Shown here piece after piece: positions 37,105-48,808 of a stretch of DNA of 64,000 nt. The notes beneath the pieces were generated by a model. The model saw nothing but the letters and a program-made list of their open reading frames with translations, had not been told where the DNA came from and ran no database searches. The DNA is from Tetrapyrgos nigripes. Lineage: Eukaryota; Basidiomycota; Agaricomycetes; Agaricales; Campanellaceae. Location of the stretch: positions 186,001-250,000 of the forward strand of contig JAACJM010000105.1 in assembly GCA_013368315.1 (NCBI GenBank), given 5' to 3'. A program made the translations under genes and the position numbers. Position 1 is the stretch's first letter. Every line of letters begins with the position of its first letter.

Positions 37105-37987
37105 CTACAGCAGCGATGCAACCGCTGCCAACAATGTCGATGCTACTGTAACGACGGTCCAGTCGCCGACTAACCGACTCTCGGCACCGTTGTCCCTCTT
37201 TAACACAGTCGTAGGAGCGGTGACGTTCCTTAACTGCCTTGTAGGCAACATCTGAGGAGTCGTCGAAATCTGGAATTGGGGAGCGAGAGGAGCACCGTCA
37301 AACTGGAAGAGGTGGAGTTTATAGCCATCGACAGGATCGGTGAATATCCTCCATTGTGTGTAGAGTTCTGTCAAGTTGTAGTCCTCCATGAAATTCGAGA
37401 CTGCGGCACATGGGTCTTGGATTTGTTGATAGCCGTCTCCGTTCGGCGTCATCACGATGGAACCATTTGCGAGCAGGTTGTAATGACCATGGACCCAACC
37501 AATGGCGCCAGTTATGCAGTTGGGTTCGCTTCCTGATAATGAGGGGATGGCGTGAGTAACCAGTTGAGGAAAAATAGGCAGAAAGACGCACCATTCGAGT
37601 TGAAGCGATAGCGAGCAATTTCATACCAACCGTCATCGGAGCTGTGTAAAAAAATAGCCAAGTGAGTCTTATAACAAATTTAAGGCGGATGAGGAAAAGG
37701 CTATACGCACAACGAGTATGAGATACCAGTGACAGCGGGATAGGTGAAGGATTGGTTACTGGGGTTGGCAAACCCCTGCAGCAGTAATTCAGTATGCAAC
37801 TTTGACCAATACAGAACAACCGACTCACTGGTCCAGTTTGAACCGCCTTGCTACCACTAGCCCAGGTACCGACGATTGAAGTGGCATTGTGAATGGTATC
37901 GAAAACTATTTGGTCGTTTTGAGCGAGGACTTGTTGGGAAAGAGATGCGAGCACCAGGGCGACGAGTGGGGTTAATGAAAAATACAT
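37105..37987 (-). CDS. ROT1: ROT1, ER membrane chaperone-like protein
   Basis: ROT1 is an ER protein needed in yeast for cell-wall beta-1,6-glucan formation and for folding or glycosylation of some secretory proteins. Exon 1 gives a signal peptide (MYFSLTPLVALVLASLSQQV) then SIVGTWASGSKAVQTGP. The next exon encodes GFANPSNQSFTYPAVTGISY, then DDGWYEIARYRFNSNG, and the main exon has CITGAIGWVHGHYNLLANGS, QQIQDPCAAVSNFMEDYN, WRIFTDPVDGYKLHLFQFDG and a hydrophobic C-terminus (VVTVASTLLAAVASLL) that acts as membrane anchor. The order and the conserved Cys and Trp match the family. Several NxS/T sites are present. It is complete, single-copy and probably essential. Confidence 0.93.
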
Positions 37988-38984
37988 GACCGACAGACAG
38001 AAGGGTTTTCGAGGACGGCTTTAGCGATAAACTCTAGGAGCGCTTTTGTGCGGCCAGCAGAAGCGTTATGGGTTGTCGGGGTTGTCAGGGATGACGAGGG
38101 GTGGAGTAAGGAAAGATATAGTCGTCGGTGGGTGGGAAGTGGAGCAGTTTGGCCTTATTTGTATCTTTGCGTTCGACAACTGTGCCACATGGTTACACTC
38201 ATAAACGGGTTTCAGGCATGCCTGTCGTTCCCTAAACGCTATTAAAACGTATCTACGACCTGGAAGATGACTTCATACGTCTTGCCTGCTTGCAACCATG
38301 ACCAGCTTCAGATTTCCCTGCATTAAGCTGGGAGTAAAAGTGACTCTAGATCTACGGAGGCTGAAAATTTTAAGGCAAAACAAAAATAGAACGCCAGTGT
38401 TCTATGCTTGTATGTACCTGACAACGACACGTAGTATGTAACGAAAGTCCTCCATTCAGAGACGCCGCTATAGCATGCAGGAATGGAACAAAAGGAAAGG
38501 AAAATACCAATAGCGGGGAAATCGAGCACCGGGGAGTAGTAGAAGTATGTAAACAGTCATGCTGGTGGGGATGAGGACAAACCGAGTGGAGGATATCGTG
38601 AATAGGCATGAACATTGACAAAAAGAATCACTAGGATAGCAAGACCAAATCACCAAATCCAAACAAGAAAAGGAAGAAGGGACGACAATCTGCAAAGCAA
38701 AGCTGAAAACAATATGCAACGAATGAAGAATCTAGTGTAGCGATGTGAGTATTAGATGTAGCAAGCGTATGGACGACTCCAGGAGATCAAAACCAAAAGA
38801 TAGACCCATATGTAGGTGAGGAAAAGAGATATAGAGAGAGATGAAGTGGAATACAATACGAAACAGGCGGAACGTCAGACCATGAAGTTGGGAGGCTCTG
38901 AGTAAAATGGTCGTGACGACAACTTAGCAAGACAAACCAAGTCACTTCAAAAGAAGCTTTCTCTTTCAAACTTGCTTGTACCTC
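37988..38984. other. Intergenic between ROT1 and the Mg2+ transporter
   Basis: Holds the ROT1 promoter at its left and the 3' region of the transporter at its right. Frames here are short and motif-free. Confidence 0.4.
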
Positions 38985-41708
38985 TTATATTACTCTCTGG
39001 CAACAACCCTCACAGTCAATTCGCAAACTCAAAGTCCAAACGGTGAAAACACACACCTTCGAAGCCTTCTCACTCTGCATCCTCTTCATGAGATAATGCG
39101 CTCCCCGTTTGATATCCGCGAACAAGAAGAGCGGAACGACCACGACCATGACAGGGATGGCAATTTCCCAGAAGCTAGAGTTGGTAAAGTAAGATATAGT
39201 CAGGACAACGACACTCTGACTGTCAGCGGAAACGGAAACATTTACGTACAGCAAATCGCTATGTTGTTCGACTGCCCAGAAAGGTGTGAAGTTCATTCCC
39301 TGTACGGGTAAGGTGGTCAGCTTCACATATGCGCAAACGAGTAAAGGAAATCACGCACAAAGTATCCAGTAAGAATGGTCAAAGGTAGGCAGATGATAGT
39401 AGCGAGTGTAAGACGACGCCTGCACGTTAATACATCAATCAAACAGGTTTTTAGGATAAAGCCGAGGAACCAAAACATACATGACTTCGTTCATCTCATA
39501 CGAGGTCATCTGTATTAAAAAGACGAAGGTAGCAGGTTAAAGTTAGCCTTTTGCAGGTAAAGGAAGGAAAGCGGACAACGCACGTTAAAGGTATAATCAA
39601 TCAAATTCTCTCCAATGCCTGCAAACATCTCTACACTGGACAAAATGTACTCCATATGATCGTGTACGTCGGCCTGCAACATCATGGGGAAAGAGAGAAA
39701 TAGACAGTGCAAGGCCATCAGCTTGCTTGAAAACCTAGAACAGGAAGAACAGAGAGACACAACGCACCAAATAAATCTTCGACTTATGACTCATATACCC
39801 AACAATCTTGACATCTTTATTTGCTTCCAAAGACGTATCCACCAGGGCAGCGGCTCGGTCCAAATCATACCGCCTCAAACCATATATAAGTGTCTTGATA
39901 GGCTCTAATGTCCTCTTGTGCATGATGAGGTCTCCGGAGAAGATGTGCACTGCATTTGCGTTGCGGCCGTTAGTAGATGCCCCGTAGACTTGGAAGAGGA
40001 AGGATTTACAATTTCGTACAGTCTTCATCGACGGGCTAAGAAGGATCTCTGCCTCAAATTTGTTGATCATTGAGTGATACTCGTCGATCACTTCCAGAGC
40101 TTTGTCGACGACTAGAGATCAAAATTAGACATGAGACAGATGCAGCCAGTAAACAGAAGGACGCACTCAAATCAAGCAAACTCTGCACAAGCATCGACGG
40201 ATCAGCAGATGTTCGTAGTCCGGTATCTCTCTGCTGGATACGTTGACTGATGGGTTGCATGATGGAGAGGTCTGATGACTTTTGCATGGAGATGACAGTG
40301 CCTGGAGAGATGAGATTATCAGGATACGGACGGTGGATATGGGTCATCAGAAGCAAGACTTACCATCCCTGAACAAAAAGATGAACATGGGCGCTACTCG
40401 GACTTGGACTCTGTCGCCCTGTATTGCAAATTAGATCCGCAGCAGAAAAGATTGAGCAAAAACTCACATTTTTCAGAGCTGCCAATCTCGCTTCGTCTGG
40501 TTTACGAGACTAGGTAGCATTCAAGAATTAATACAGTCAAAAACACGGCAAGAAAAGAAATCAAACACACATCAGAGAACGACCACGTCGAATTATTCCT
40601 CTTCTCGTCTAGGGGGCCCATCTCCATGTCCATCTGAGTGCCCCTCCGCTTGGACCTCCTGCTCCTCATCGTTCCCGACTTTTTCAAACTCCAATTCGAC
40701 TTGACCGTGTCACCGCCGTATAAAGTCTTGCTATCACCTAGCCCGCCAAAATCGTCTTCATACTCGAAAGGAATGGGAGAAGACGAGCGAGGAGCACCGG
40801 TGATAGATTTTTCGGAGTAAGACGAAGAAGTGCTGTCAGAGGAACTGTCGTCGCCACTGTCCTGCAGTTCGTGACAGAGGATTCGGAGGAAGAGATGCTT
40901 CCCGTAATAGTCAGCTTTGGAACGCGTCTGACTCCGCGTGTGGAAGACGTCTTCGAGGGCTAGAGGGTGGATATCTGGAATAAAGCTCGGTTAATATACT
41001 TGAAAATCTCATAGGAGATGTCACTCAAAAACACATACCATACTTCAACGAAACAGCCTTGATAACATCCCAACTCAACCCTCCGATATTAATCCACCTC
41101 ACCTTTACCCAAGAATCCCTCTTACTCGCCTGCGGATCACTCAACAACTTGACAAAATCCGAATTCGTATACCGCCCCGCCATGCAATTTGTAGACGAAT
41201 AATCATACATCTCGATAAGACAGTTTTTCTTGATATGCCCAAACATCAAGTCTGCGGATGCACGACGAGGGTCGATACCGGGTTCAGCACCGATAGCGCC
41301 TGTCGCCATCATACTGGTGCTACGGTGCATGGCCATCACTTTGCGGACGACGGATTGGAATTTTTGTCGTGGAGGCATGGTGGGTTGGACTGGTGCTGGT
41401 ATGGCACGCTTGGAACGAGTGGAATGTTTAGAGTGAACGGAATGTTTGGATGGGGATGTCATGCTGGAGAACCCATGAGGTGGTGAAGCTACGGGTGATT
41501 GCCCAGCAGGCAGGTCTTGAGAGAATCGAGTAACTATCTGGGATAGTTGTGTTGTATGAGAGGACTGGCCATAAGAGTCGACTGGTGGAGGAAGTTCGAA
41601 ACGATTGTCGTAGGTTGGTGAGCTTGCGGCAACACCCAACTCTCCCTCGTCAAGATCGGGGGTCAGTGAACGACCATCTGAGTCGCTGAAGCTGTTTTCG
41701 CGAGGCAT
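38985..41708 (-). CDS. CorA/MIT-family Mg2+ transporter
   Basis: A divalent-cation channel of the CorA superfamily that lets Mg2+ into the cell. The first exon encodes a Ser/Pro-rich cytoplasmic N-region (MPRENSFSDSDGRSLTPDLD). The soluble domain follows: WVKVRWINIGGLSWDVIKAV, IHPLALEDVFHTRSQTRSKA, RVQVRVAPMFIFLFRDGTVI and a long helix with IKTLIYGLRRYDLDRAA. The pore region is MTSYEMNEVMRRLTLATII, LPLTILTGYF and then GMNFTPFWAV, which contains the GMN signature at the mouth of the channel, and a second helix FWEIAIPVMVVVVPLFLFAD. The protein ends KASKRVI, using the acceptor just before the stop at 38985. A large Ser/Asp-rich insertion (about 40630-40960) sits inside the soluble domain. More than ten exons; all parts fit in frame. 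Confidence 0.92.
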
Positions 41709-43499
41709 TTCGGTGGGGCCAGTCTGACTGCCAGCTGGTGGAGAAGGAGGTTAAGGAATAACAAGGTGTAACCAGGGATCAGCCGGACATGGAGCGCCCG
41801 TGGAGGTTGCCTTGAGGCGCGTATTCAAAAAAAGTTCTGCACCGCGCTTTTTCATATTTAGAATTCATAAACCGCTGTCAGGCACTGTCTCAACAAACGG
41901 TTTACCAAGTACATGAAGCTATGTACACTAGCTGGCATATTCATCTCTCAGAACTGATTTGTATGTTGGCATTGTTGGGGTCAAAACGAGTATGTGACGG
42001 AGTACGTGCAGAAGTCGCCCAACAGGATATGCCCTGAACAACAATCAGGACAAGTTGTATTTATAGAACACCGATAAAAGCTTGAGTCCGGTGAGAAGTA
42101 AAATCGCCGCCCATTTACACCGACTCCTGGACTTACTTCGAGCGCTGAACCTTGTGCTAACGGGAAGAATGGCCACGTGTGAGCTAGAGAGAGGACGGCT
42201 CGGGAAATGGATCGCTGCCCTCTTATCCATCATTCAGTGTCGGCGAGGTACGCTGATGACAGTGGAAAATATAGACACCAATTGTCAATTGAAAGGTATT
42301 TTTTCCGCGGACCACCCTGTTGAGGGTAGTGAGGCAGTCAGAATGAGTCAGGGTGTTGATGTACTTGTGCGAGGAGCTTGGAGTCTCTGCTAAGAGGCAA
42401 TACTGCCTTGGAGACCTCAAAACATCTCCTGTCTGGCTTCGGGCTTCAGCAGAATGTAGAATGTCGAAATAACAAAAGGGACGCACATCATCTGTCATGC
42501 TATGACAAGAAGCAATGTCTCGTTGACAGCCTGACGCCAGCGGCACAGACTACTGTCAGTGTTAATGGTGTTGATCATGGCAGTTACAAAAGAAACGCGT
42601 ATGCTACTGTTTACGCGTCTTTACCCCGTGATCAAGCCACCGCGACCACGTGATATGCTCCCTTTTCCCGACGGTCCGCTCTTTGCCGTGTCCGCGTTTG
42701 GTTGCGCCTGCTCTGATGCTGGCTTCGAGCTTCTTGACATCTTCGATTCCATCTTTCGATCTCCATCAGCCGGCCCAACGACCGTTCAAAGTCCTTCGGC
42801 CAGGACTCTGTGTACATGTAATCCAATCTTTCCTTAACCAGAACAAATTCTTATCTTATGGTTTACCAAGCTTTCGATTTGGGTAAAGTGTCACAGACTC
42901 AGTTCACATTTGGTTTACCCACCCACTTGCTTAGTACTCGGCTCGGGTGCTGATTTGACCTGGTCCTATCTCAAACGTTGATTTTGGGGCTCTCACTGTG
43001 CTCGTGTCCGCTGTCAGAGCAGCATTACCTTTGGCGTTGGCGCTGTCTTTTAACTTGACGGTAACACTTGCCATTCCCTCTCGTTCCCTCTTTCCCCTCT
43101 GTTTTATCGGCGTCCATCTCCTTGGAGTTTCAAGGCCGTGTGTTGTGTCGCCCATAAACCTTCGCGCTACGCCCTCGTGCCTACCCTTCAAATTTTCGGA
43201 CGCAGGACCAAACCCATACCCCAAACCCGAAGAAACAGCGTTCGCGTCGACGGTGAACTATAATCGTTGACAGTGATACTACCAGTGATATCATTATCCG
43301 AGACATTCCCGTGATCACTCCCTCTCTTCGAACTTCCCTGTCTCACCCCTTGCCCTCTGCGCACGTCCTCGTACAACGTACAACGTACCCCCATATCCCA
43401 AATCCCGTGGTATCTACCCCACATCGTCACTCTTATTGGAGTCTCACCGACTAACCAACCAACCGAACCCACCCTTCATTCCCCCTTGCTCATTGCCCA
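41709..43499. other. Shared upstream region between divergent genes
   Basis: A 1.8-kb gap between two divergently transcribed genes. Short frames on both strands (for example 42082-42393 and 42931-43224) have no motif. I see no RNA gene or repeat. The last 300 nt, C-rich on the plus strand, are probably the leader of the following gene. Confidence 0.45.
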
Positions 43500-44370
43500 A
43501 TGTCTGAACCCATCCCCCAAACCAAAATCAACGACGCCCTAGACGGGCACGAGCCCTCCCTAGGCAAAGTAGCTGCTGCAGTCGCTGCTTCTAATCCCAA
43601 AAACGTCAAGGACGATGACGGTGAGAGTGGCAGTACGACTGAGGTGTTGGAGGGAGTAGGTCAGGGGAAAGGAGGGGAGTACAGACCGGGTGCAGGTGTA
43701 GGCGCAGAAGGAGCGGATGATGAAGGAGAGGAGAGTGACACGTATGATGATTTTGAGGGCGAGGGTGAGGTATGTATGCTTGGTCTTCTGTCTAGTGATT
43801 TACTCCTTTCTCATTGTTACTATCGTTCTATGTCACTTCTAGGACCAAGAAGGCGGTGAAGACTATGACGATGACGATGACGAAGACGAAGGCGCTGGGG
43901 AAAGGGTTTGTTTGTTCCCACCTCTCTTCTCTCTCACACACTCTGACTGGTCTCAACATCAACAGCAATCTTCTCTAACCGCGCTCCTCCTCGGCAACCC
44001 CCCACAAAACGGCACAGGTATATCATCCTCACACCACTCAGGCCAAGACCAAGTCGAAGTTATCGAAGACGACGGAGGTGAAGATGAAGATGAGGAGTAT
44101 GTCGACCAACCTGAACCCGAACTCGGAAATGGAAATGGTCCTCTCGTAGAGGACGAAGACCAGTACCAAGACGAGAACGGGGACGCGGACGATGATGAAG
44201 GCGAAGACGAAGATGCAGGCCCGGAAGTCGAAGAGCTTCCTGACCCCGAGCTTGATCCGGTTGCATTCAACGGGACCAACAGTAAAAAGCGTACCATTGA
44301 TGAAGTACGCGAGGACGGAGATGATGCTGACGAAGAAGAGGGGAATGGGGTTAAGAAGGTTAGAGCGTAA
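43500..44370 (+). CDS. Highly acidic, probably nuclear protein
   Basis: Three exons. The first (43500-43769) encodes MSEPIPQTKINDALDGHEPS and ends in an Asp/Glu run; the second is a short acidic exon with EDYDDDDDEDEG; the third begins SSLTALLLGNPPQNG, then alternates acidic blocks with Pro and Asn, and ends KKRTIDEV ... KKVRA, two basic clusters that look like a bipartite nuclear signal. Acidic tracts of this kind occur in histone chaperones and transcription or RNA-processing factors. I know no named family for it. Exon joins were checked: GGTGAG|GTATGT to CTAG|GAC, and AGG|GTTTGT to ACAG|CAA. Confidence 0.7.
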
Positions 44371-44715
44371 AATGTCGGTATGGGCTGGCTGGCCCTTGAT
44401 AATTGGTTGGGCGAAGATAGAAGAAACTCGAATTGTCGTCTCTTAAAAATCGTTTCCGTTCCTTGCTTCTCTTCTTGATATCCTTATCATTAACTGTCTG
44501 ACCTCTTTTGCTTGCTAGTTGGCGGTCGATATTTATCAAAAGCTTTGGGGTCTGCCGTTTCAAACTTTGTTGTTCATCCATAACTACATAACTTCTACAC
44601 ATACGACATAAATGTACACAATATCTATACAGTGTCTTGGAACGTGTTGTCTTCATATCGCTGTAAACGTACTTGAAATTGCATACAAAGAGTCCTCCAT
44701 CCCAAAATCCGAAGC
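44371..44715. other. 3' region between convergent genes
   Basis: Convergent 3' ends; no gene seen. Confidence 0.5.
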
Positions 44716-45537
44716 TCAAGGAACCACCGCCATCTCCTCCCACTTTCCCTCTTCTGTCCTCCAAAACTTAGTCCTCCTATTCGGCACAACACCCAGCTCC
44801 ACATAATCCACCTCTATCGGATCCACAAGCAGCAACGCAAAATTCCTCAACGCCGTCTCCCAATTTCTCCTATTCTCCTCATTCCCATCGCCCTCTGCCG
44901 GCTCCTCCACCTTCTCAGGCCACTTCTTCGCCTCATCCTCTCCACCCTGAAGCGGAGACCCCGGAACAGGTCTACACCAACTCGCTTTCATATACGCGCT
45001 CATCGTTTTAAACACTTCTACCCTCTTCTTCTCCCAATCAAAGTTTTCTCGAACTAGAGAAGCCAATCCACCGGTACTAGTTTCTGTCCCGCTCCGCGTG
45101 GATTGGACGAATTGTTCAAAGGATGCGTAGAGGGAGGATCTGTCTAGGTGATGATCTTCCTGGTCTGGTGTACCGTCGGTACCAGTGCTAGCAAATGCAG
45201 ATGTGGTTGCGGAAGTGGATGGAGGAGCAGGGACAATACATCCGATCCCAGATACGCGGAATTGTTCTTGGGCGCCTTCAATCCACCAGGCAAGTTCAAC
45301 TTTAGGGTTGGTGAAGATCTGCTGGACTTTGGGGGAACGGATGTCGGTTGATGAGAGGATTAGAGGATGGGCAGGAGACGAAGAGGGTTCAAGAAAAGAA
45401 CGAAAGATGCAAGACCGGACTTTGGGGATGTGAATTCCTTGGGAGTGGTTCTCGATGGTGGCGAGTTGGATGACAACTGATTTAGAATTCTTCTCCAAGG
45501 CGTTGGAGATGGCTGTTTTCCAGCGTGGCGCAGCCAT
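44716..45537 (-). CDS. PNPOx-like FMN-binding split-barrel protein (Alr4036 family)
   Basis: A single-exon gene of 273 residues. The N-terminal MAAPRWKTAISNALEKN leads into VVIQLATIENHSQGIHIPKV and CIFRSFLEP, then ILSSTDIRSPKVQQIFTNPK and VELAWWIEGAQEQFRVSG, which is the flavin-binding split barrel related to pyridoxamine-5'-phosphate oxidase. The middle carries a low-complexity Ser/Thr/Ala insertion. The end, NFALLLVDPIEVDYVELGVV and FWRTEEGKWEEMAVVP, matches the closing strands of this family. The substrate is unknown; the true PNP oxidase C-terminal domain is absent. It is probably cytosolic and complete. Confidence 0.9.
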   Translation of the reverse strand: MAAPRWKTAISNALEKNSKSVVIQLATIENHSQGIHIPKVRSCIFRSFLEPSSSPAHPLILSSTDIRSPKVQQIFTNPKVELAWWIEGAQEQFRVSGIGCIVPAPPSTSATTSAFASTGTDGTPDQEDHHLDRSSLYASFEQFVQSTRSGTETSTGGLASLVRENFDWEKKRVEVFKTMSAYMKASWCRPVPGSPLQGGEDEAKKWPEKVEEPAEGDGNEENRRNWETALRNFALLLVDPIEVDYVELGVVPNRRTKFWRTEEGKWEEMAVVP

Positions 45538-46352
45538 TCTTGGTCGAGTTGGATTGGACGTGGAGGTAAGAGGTTGGAACGAGTGACGTCACGTCTTTTC
45601 ACATATCGCGTCTACACGTGAGCGTGTCTAGGCCTCTTCTCCACCGTGACCTCGTTTCTTTTCTTTTCTTTTTAATTCTGCACCAGTTACAGTCAAAGGT
45701 CTTCCAGTTTCAGCTTGGACACGAAAGCTAACGAAATCGACGACGGATTACACTCGTGACCCAATTTTGATGGAGGTCGTACGCCACAGTGACATATTCA
45801 CAAGCATCTTGGTAAGATATGAAAGATTCAAAAGTCTAAACACGCTGACCTCTTCCTCAGAACCAACTTGACGATCCATTTTCCTTCACCTAGTCAACCA
45901 CATCAAATATACTGGAAGGGACCGGTTCCCAACCCTCATTTGACCAGAGCTACTGTATTCGCGGCACTAGAAAGGATATACTGCCAGGAACGTACGCTCC
46001 CACCAACCCTGAGTTTACGACTCTCGTGGACGTTATTTATTCTGTCCTCTGGCATCTTCTTTGATGCATCAATTCCATATGCATATTTCACCCAAATCGA
46101 GGTACATGGCTAGGTCTAGGCTGAGGCCGCTGGTGAGGCCTAACGACAATATTCCGGGCTCCAGTGCTTCCACGTTAAAGGCGCGGTCCAATTCCGTGCA
46201 TTCATTGAACCCGCAGCGAATCGTGAGTACCAAGTTGACAAATTGTTTGCCAGGGACCAGGAGGTCTTTGTATATAAACTACAGCTTGGCAGCTCGACTT
46301 CCTAGAACCCAAGGCAACTCATTTCTAACCAGTTTGAATATAATACTCGAAG
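45538..46352. other. Divergent upstream region, possible small gene
   Basis: Lies between divergent genes. A frame could run from ATG at about 45770 (MEVVRHSDIFTSIL) across an intron GTAAGA...CACCTAG to a second exon of about 50 codons ending near 46063. It has no known motif and may be chance. Otherwise nothing is seen. Confidence 0.25.
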
Positions 46353-47478
46353 ATGTCCTTCTCAGTCCGTCAGCTAGAGCATCCAGTCTCAGGTGCGTCT
46401 TGCGAGCTTCTCACTGGCAAGCTGACTGACCCCATATATTAACTCTACAGACACAGTGCTTGAAGCCATCCTAGACACTCAGGCCTCTGCGTTTGCAGAA
46501 GGTAAGCAGTACTCTCATGTTACGAAAGACTGCTGTGTAACTAGTTACCTTTCACCCTCCTATATCCTTTCCACACTCGCATTTCAGACCCCTTCGCCTA
46601 CGCCTGCATCGATGGCGATAAATCCCTCTTGAAATCTTTCGTCCGTTCCGTCGTCATCGCCGGTTTTCTGGGCGGTGAAGTCTACGTCGCAGAAAACCCC
46701 GATAAACAAATCATCGGTGCTTCGGTGTGGTTCCCTCCTAGTCGAGAAATGTTTGATAGGTGAGTTGTGGTTCTCTTGCTCGAATATCGCAAGACTGACA
46801 CATCGATTCTTTGCTCTGTTTCGTTCTCCTGCGATGATAACACAGCGAAGACCAACGTAAACAAGGCCTCGACCCTCTCTTTGCTCAGTTTTCTCCGGAT
46901 CATCTCAAGTGGTGGTTGGAATATGTGAGTACATTGGACATCTTTGCTTATCTCATTTTGTCTGCTCACCTTTTCAATCCCTACCTATCCCCGCAGTTCC
47001 TCCCCAACTACGCGAAACTCACAACAGACACCCTCGGCGATGAGTTCAAATTAGCGAACTGGCATTTACAATGGATTGGCGTCATTCCTGAGGAAAGAAA
47101 GAAGGGAGTCGCGCGTGAGTTGATTGAGCCTGTCAGGATTAAGGTGTGTACTTTATCTTGGCACTGTCCCCTGCTTCCCTCCGTATGCTCTGGGGACACT
47201 GTTTTGATGGTGACCAAATTCTTTTCTGCCTTTTATTGCATACAGAAAGGAGATAAAGCGATGTGTTTGGAGACTGAGAGTGAAGAAAACGTAAGTCGAG
47301 TCCCTGGGTCTTCGCATAAAATCATATACTCATATCTCATCATTTCCCTCTCTCCTCCCTCTACTTGTCCGAATAGCTCGTAATCTACGACAAGCTCGGC
47401 TTCTCTTCCAAGGGTCAGACTGACTTCAAGAATCCTCGTAAGGATTTCACGATGTGGGTTTTGGTGGAGAAGGAATAA
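46353..47478 (+). CDS. GNAT-family N-acetyltransferase
   Basis: A small acetyl-CoA-dependent acetyltransferase. The first exon encodes MSFSVRQLEHPVS; then DTVLEAILDTQASAFAE and, after another intron, DPFAYACIDGD. Next come VVIAGFLGGEVYVAENP and IIGASVWFPPSREMFDR. The acetyl-CoA fold lies in NWHLQWIGVIPEERKKGVAR, with the pyrophosphate-binding R/K-K-G-V-A-R loop, followed by CLETESEEN and LVIYDKLGFSSKG. The protein ends MWVLVEKE at 47478. At least six introns of 50-110 nt are present. This LVIY..LGF ending is usual for fungal GNATs of unknown small-molecule substrate. The start was chosen because the exon joins in phase. Confidence 0.87.
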
Positions 47479-48808
47479 GCGCTCAAGAAGCTGTAAGGAG
47501 AAGTGTAACCTGGAACCCAAGTTACCCAACGGAGAAGTGCAATGCATCATAGTCTAGGGTTAATGAAAGCAGGATGCACAATGCACATATATTATGGTTT
47601 GGTTTGGGGTGAAGGAAGTACAGTATGACGAGTAAAAATTGAGGTACTAGTTGGTTTGCCATGGACATATGTAATGGTACAACACCTACCCTGAAAATTG
47701 AAAAGTTAGCGTGACTGGGCAGAAAGGAGTCTGGATGACATACTCAAAGATCCACCTCAACCCATCCATCATGTACCAAACTTGAATACCTTGCCTCGCC
47801 TTGCCTTGTCCTCCTTGTCCCAGATTGTTCCCACTCTGGAGTGAATAACCTATCCCCGCAAAGTCTGCAAAAACAGACAACATACAACAAACACCAAGGA
47901 AAAGGAAGGATTCCGAAGAATCTCAAAAAATCCAAAAATTCAGATGTGCATATCGCGTCCGAATCTACATTCCGCGTCTGCGTCCGATGATATTCGCAAG
48001 TCCAGCATTGAACCATAAAAGCGAGCACAAACAGAGGCAGAGGCACAGGCCACAAAGCCAAAGCAGAGTAGGACAGGGGCAAAACGCCAAAACGCCAAGT
48101 AGCCACCAACGAACACGACGTGACATGTATCGAGTCCTGCATAGAACCATGATGAATACATGGCATGTCCGTGTCAGTGGCGTAGCGTCTGACGGGAATA
48201 GTAGCATTAGCAAGAGGGAAACGCATAGACGAAGCACGTCGAGTCCTGCATAGAACCATAATGACGCGCTATCGCGAGCCGTCAGCCTTTGCAAGCCCCA
48301 AGTGGCCAATATCAGCCCGGACCAAACCAACTGCGACGAGTGAAAAGTCCAGCATTGAACCATAGGATCACCCGTCTACGCCGTGGTACTGGAACCCGAC
48401 CCAAAGTCAAGCCCAAACCCAAACCGAACCAAAGACCCCGTAATTCCGCTTCGTAGCAGTCAAGTCCAGCATTGAACCATAGAGAGTACTAGGAGACGGA
48501 CAGAGACCGAGCTGGACCACACCACATACCGACGAGGATGGTGGGTGGGAGTAGTGGTTGTCAAGATGGAAAAAACCAACACGTTTGATACCTAGAAGTT
48601 AACCGGCTGGCAGTTGGCTGGGAATTCAATAGAGTCAAATCACCAAAGACGTAACAAAGAGACGCTGAACACTCGTAGGCGGGTTGTACATAGCCTGTTG
48701 TAGCCCAAAATTTTCGGCAAGTGCTCCATTCTCGGAACGAGTAAACCTCAGCAAAAAGGAAGGATTGTCAAAGAATTGTGAATGAAACGAGATTAAAAGG
48801 TTATATCA
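47479..48808. other. Intergenic region with a five-copy motif
   Basis: Flanked by the GNAT gene and the 3' end of the ribosomal protein gene. It contains the spaced repeat described separately. Long frames here, especially on the minus strand (for example 47744-48259), have no ATG-led protein of known type and cross the repeat. Confidence 0.5.
47998..48481. repeat. Five-copy spaced 19-20 nt motif
   Basis: Five direct copies at 47998-48017, 48132-48150, 48241-48260, 48345-48364 and 48462-48481. Copies 1, 4 and 5 read AGTCCAGCATTGAACCATA; copies 2 and 3 read AGTCCTGCATAGAACCAT. Start-to-start distances are about 134, 109, 104 and 117 nt. The spacers between them share no obvious sequence. The two forms differ by an A/T swap on each side of GCAT, so the two changed positions stay complementary. 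Confidence 0.9.

Noticed and set aside
42082..43270. Several frames of 60-107 residues in the divergent promoter region
   Set aside because: No motif, frames overlap on both strands, and both flanking genes are complete without them.
43959..44297. Ser-rich minus-strand frame
   Set aside because: It is the shadow of the GA-rich acidic exon on the plus strand.
47744..48259. Minus-strand frame of 171 residues, rich in Cys and Leu
   Set aside because: It crosses the five-copy motif, which is repeated in other frames as well, and its composition looks like translated non-coding DNA.
47998..48481. CRISPR-like reading of the five-copy motif
   Set aside because: Fungal nuclear DNA, spacers over 80 nt and of uneven length, and no cas genes; the pattern does not fit a CRISPR array.
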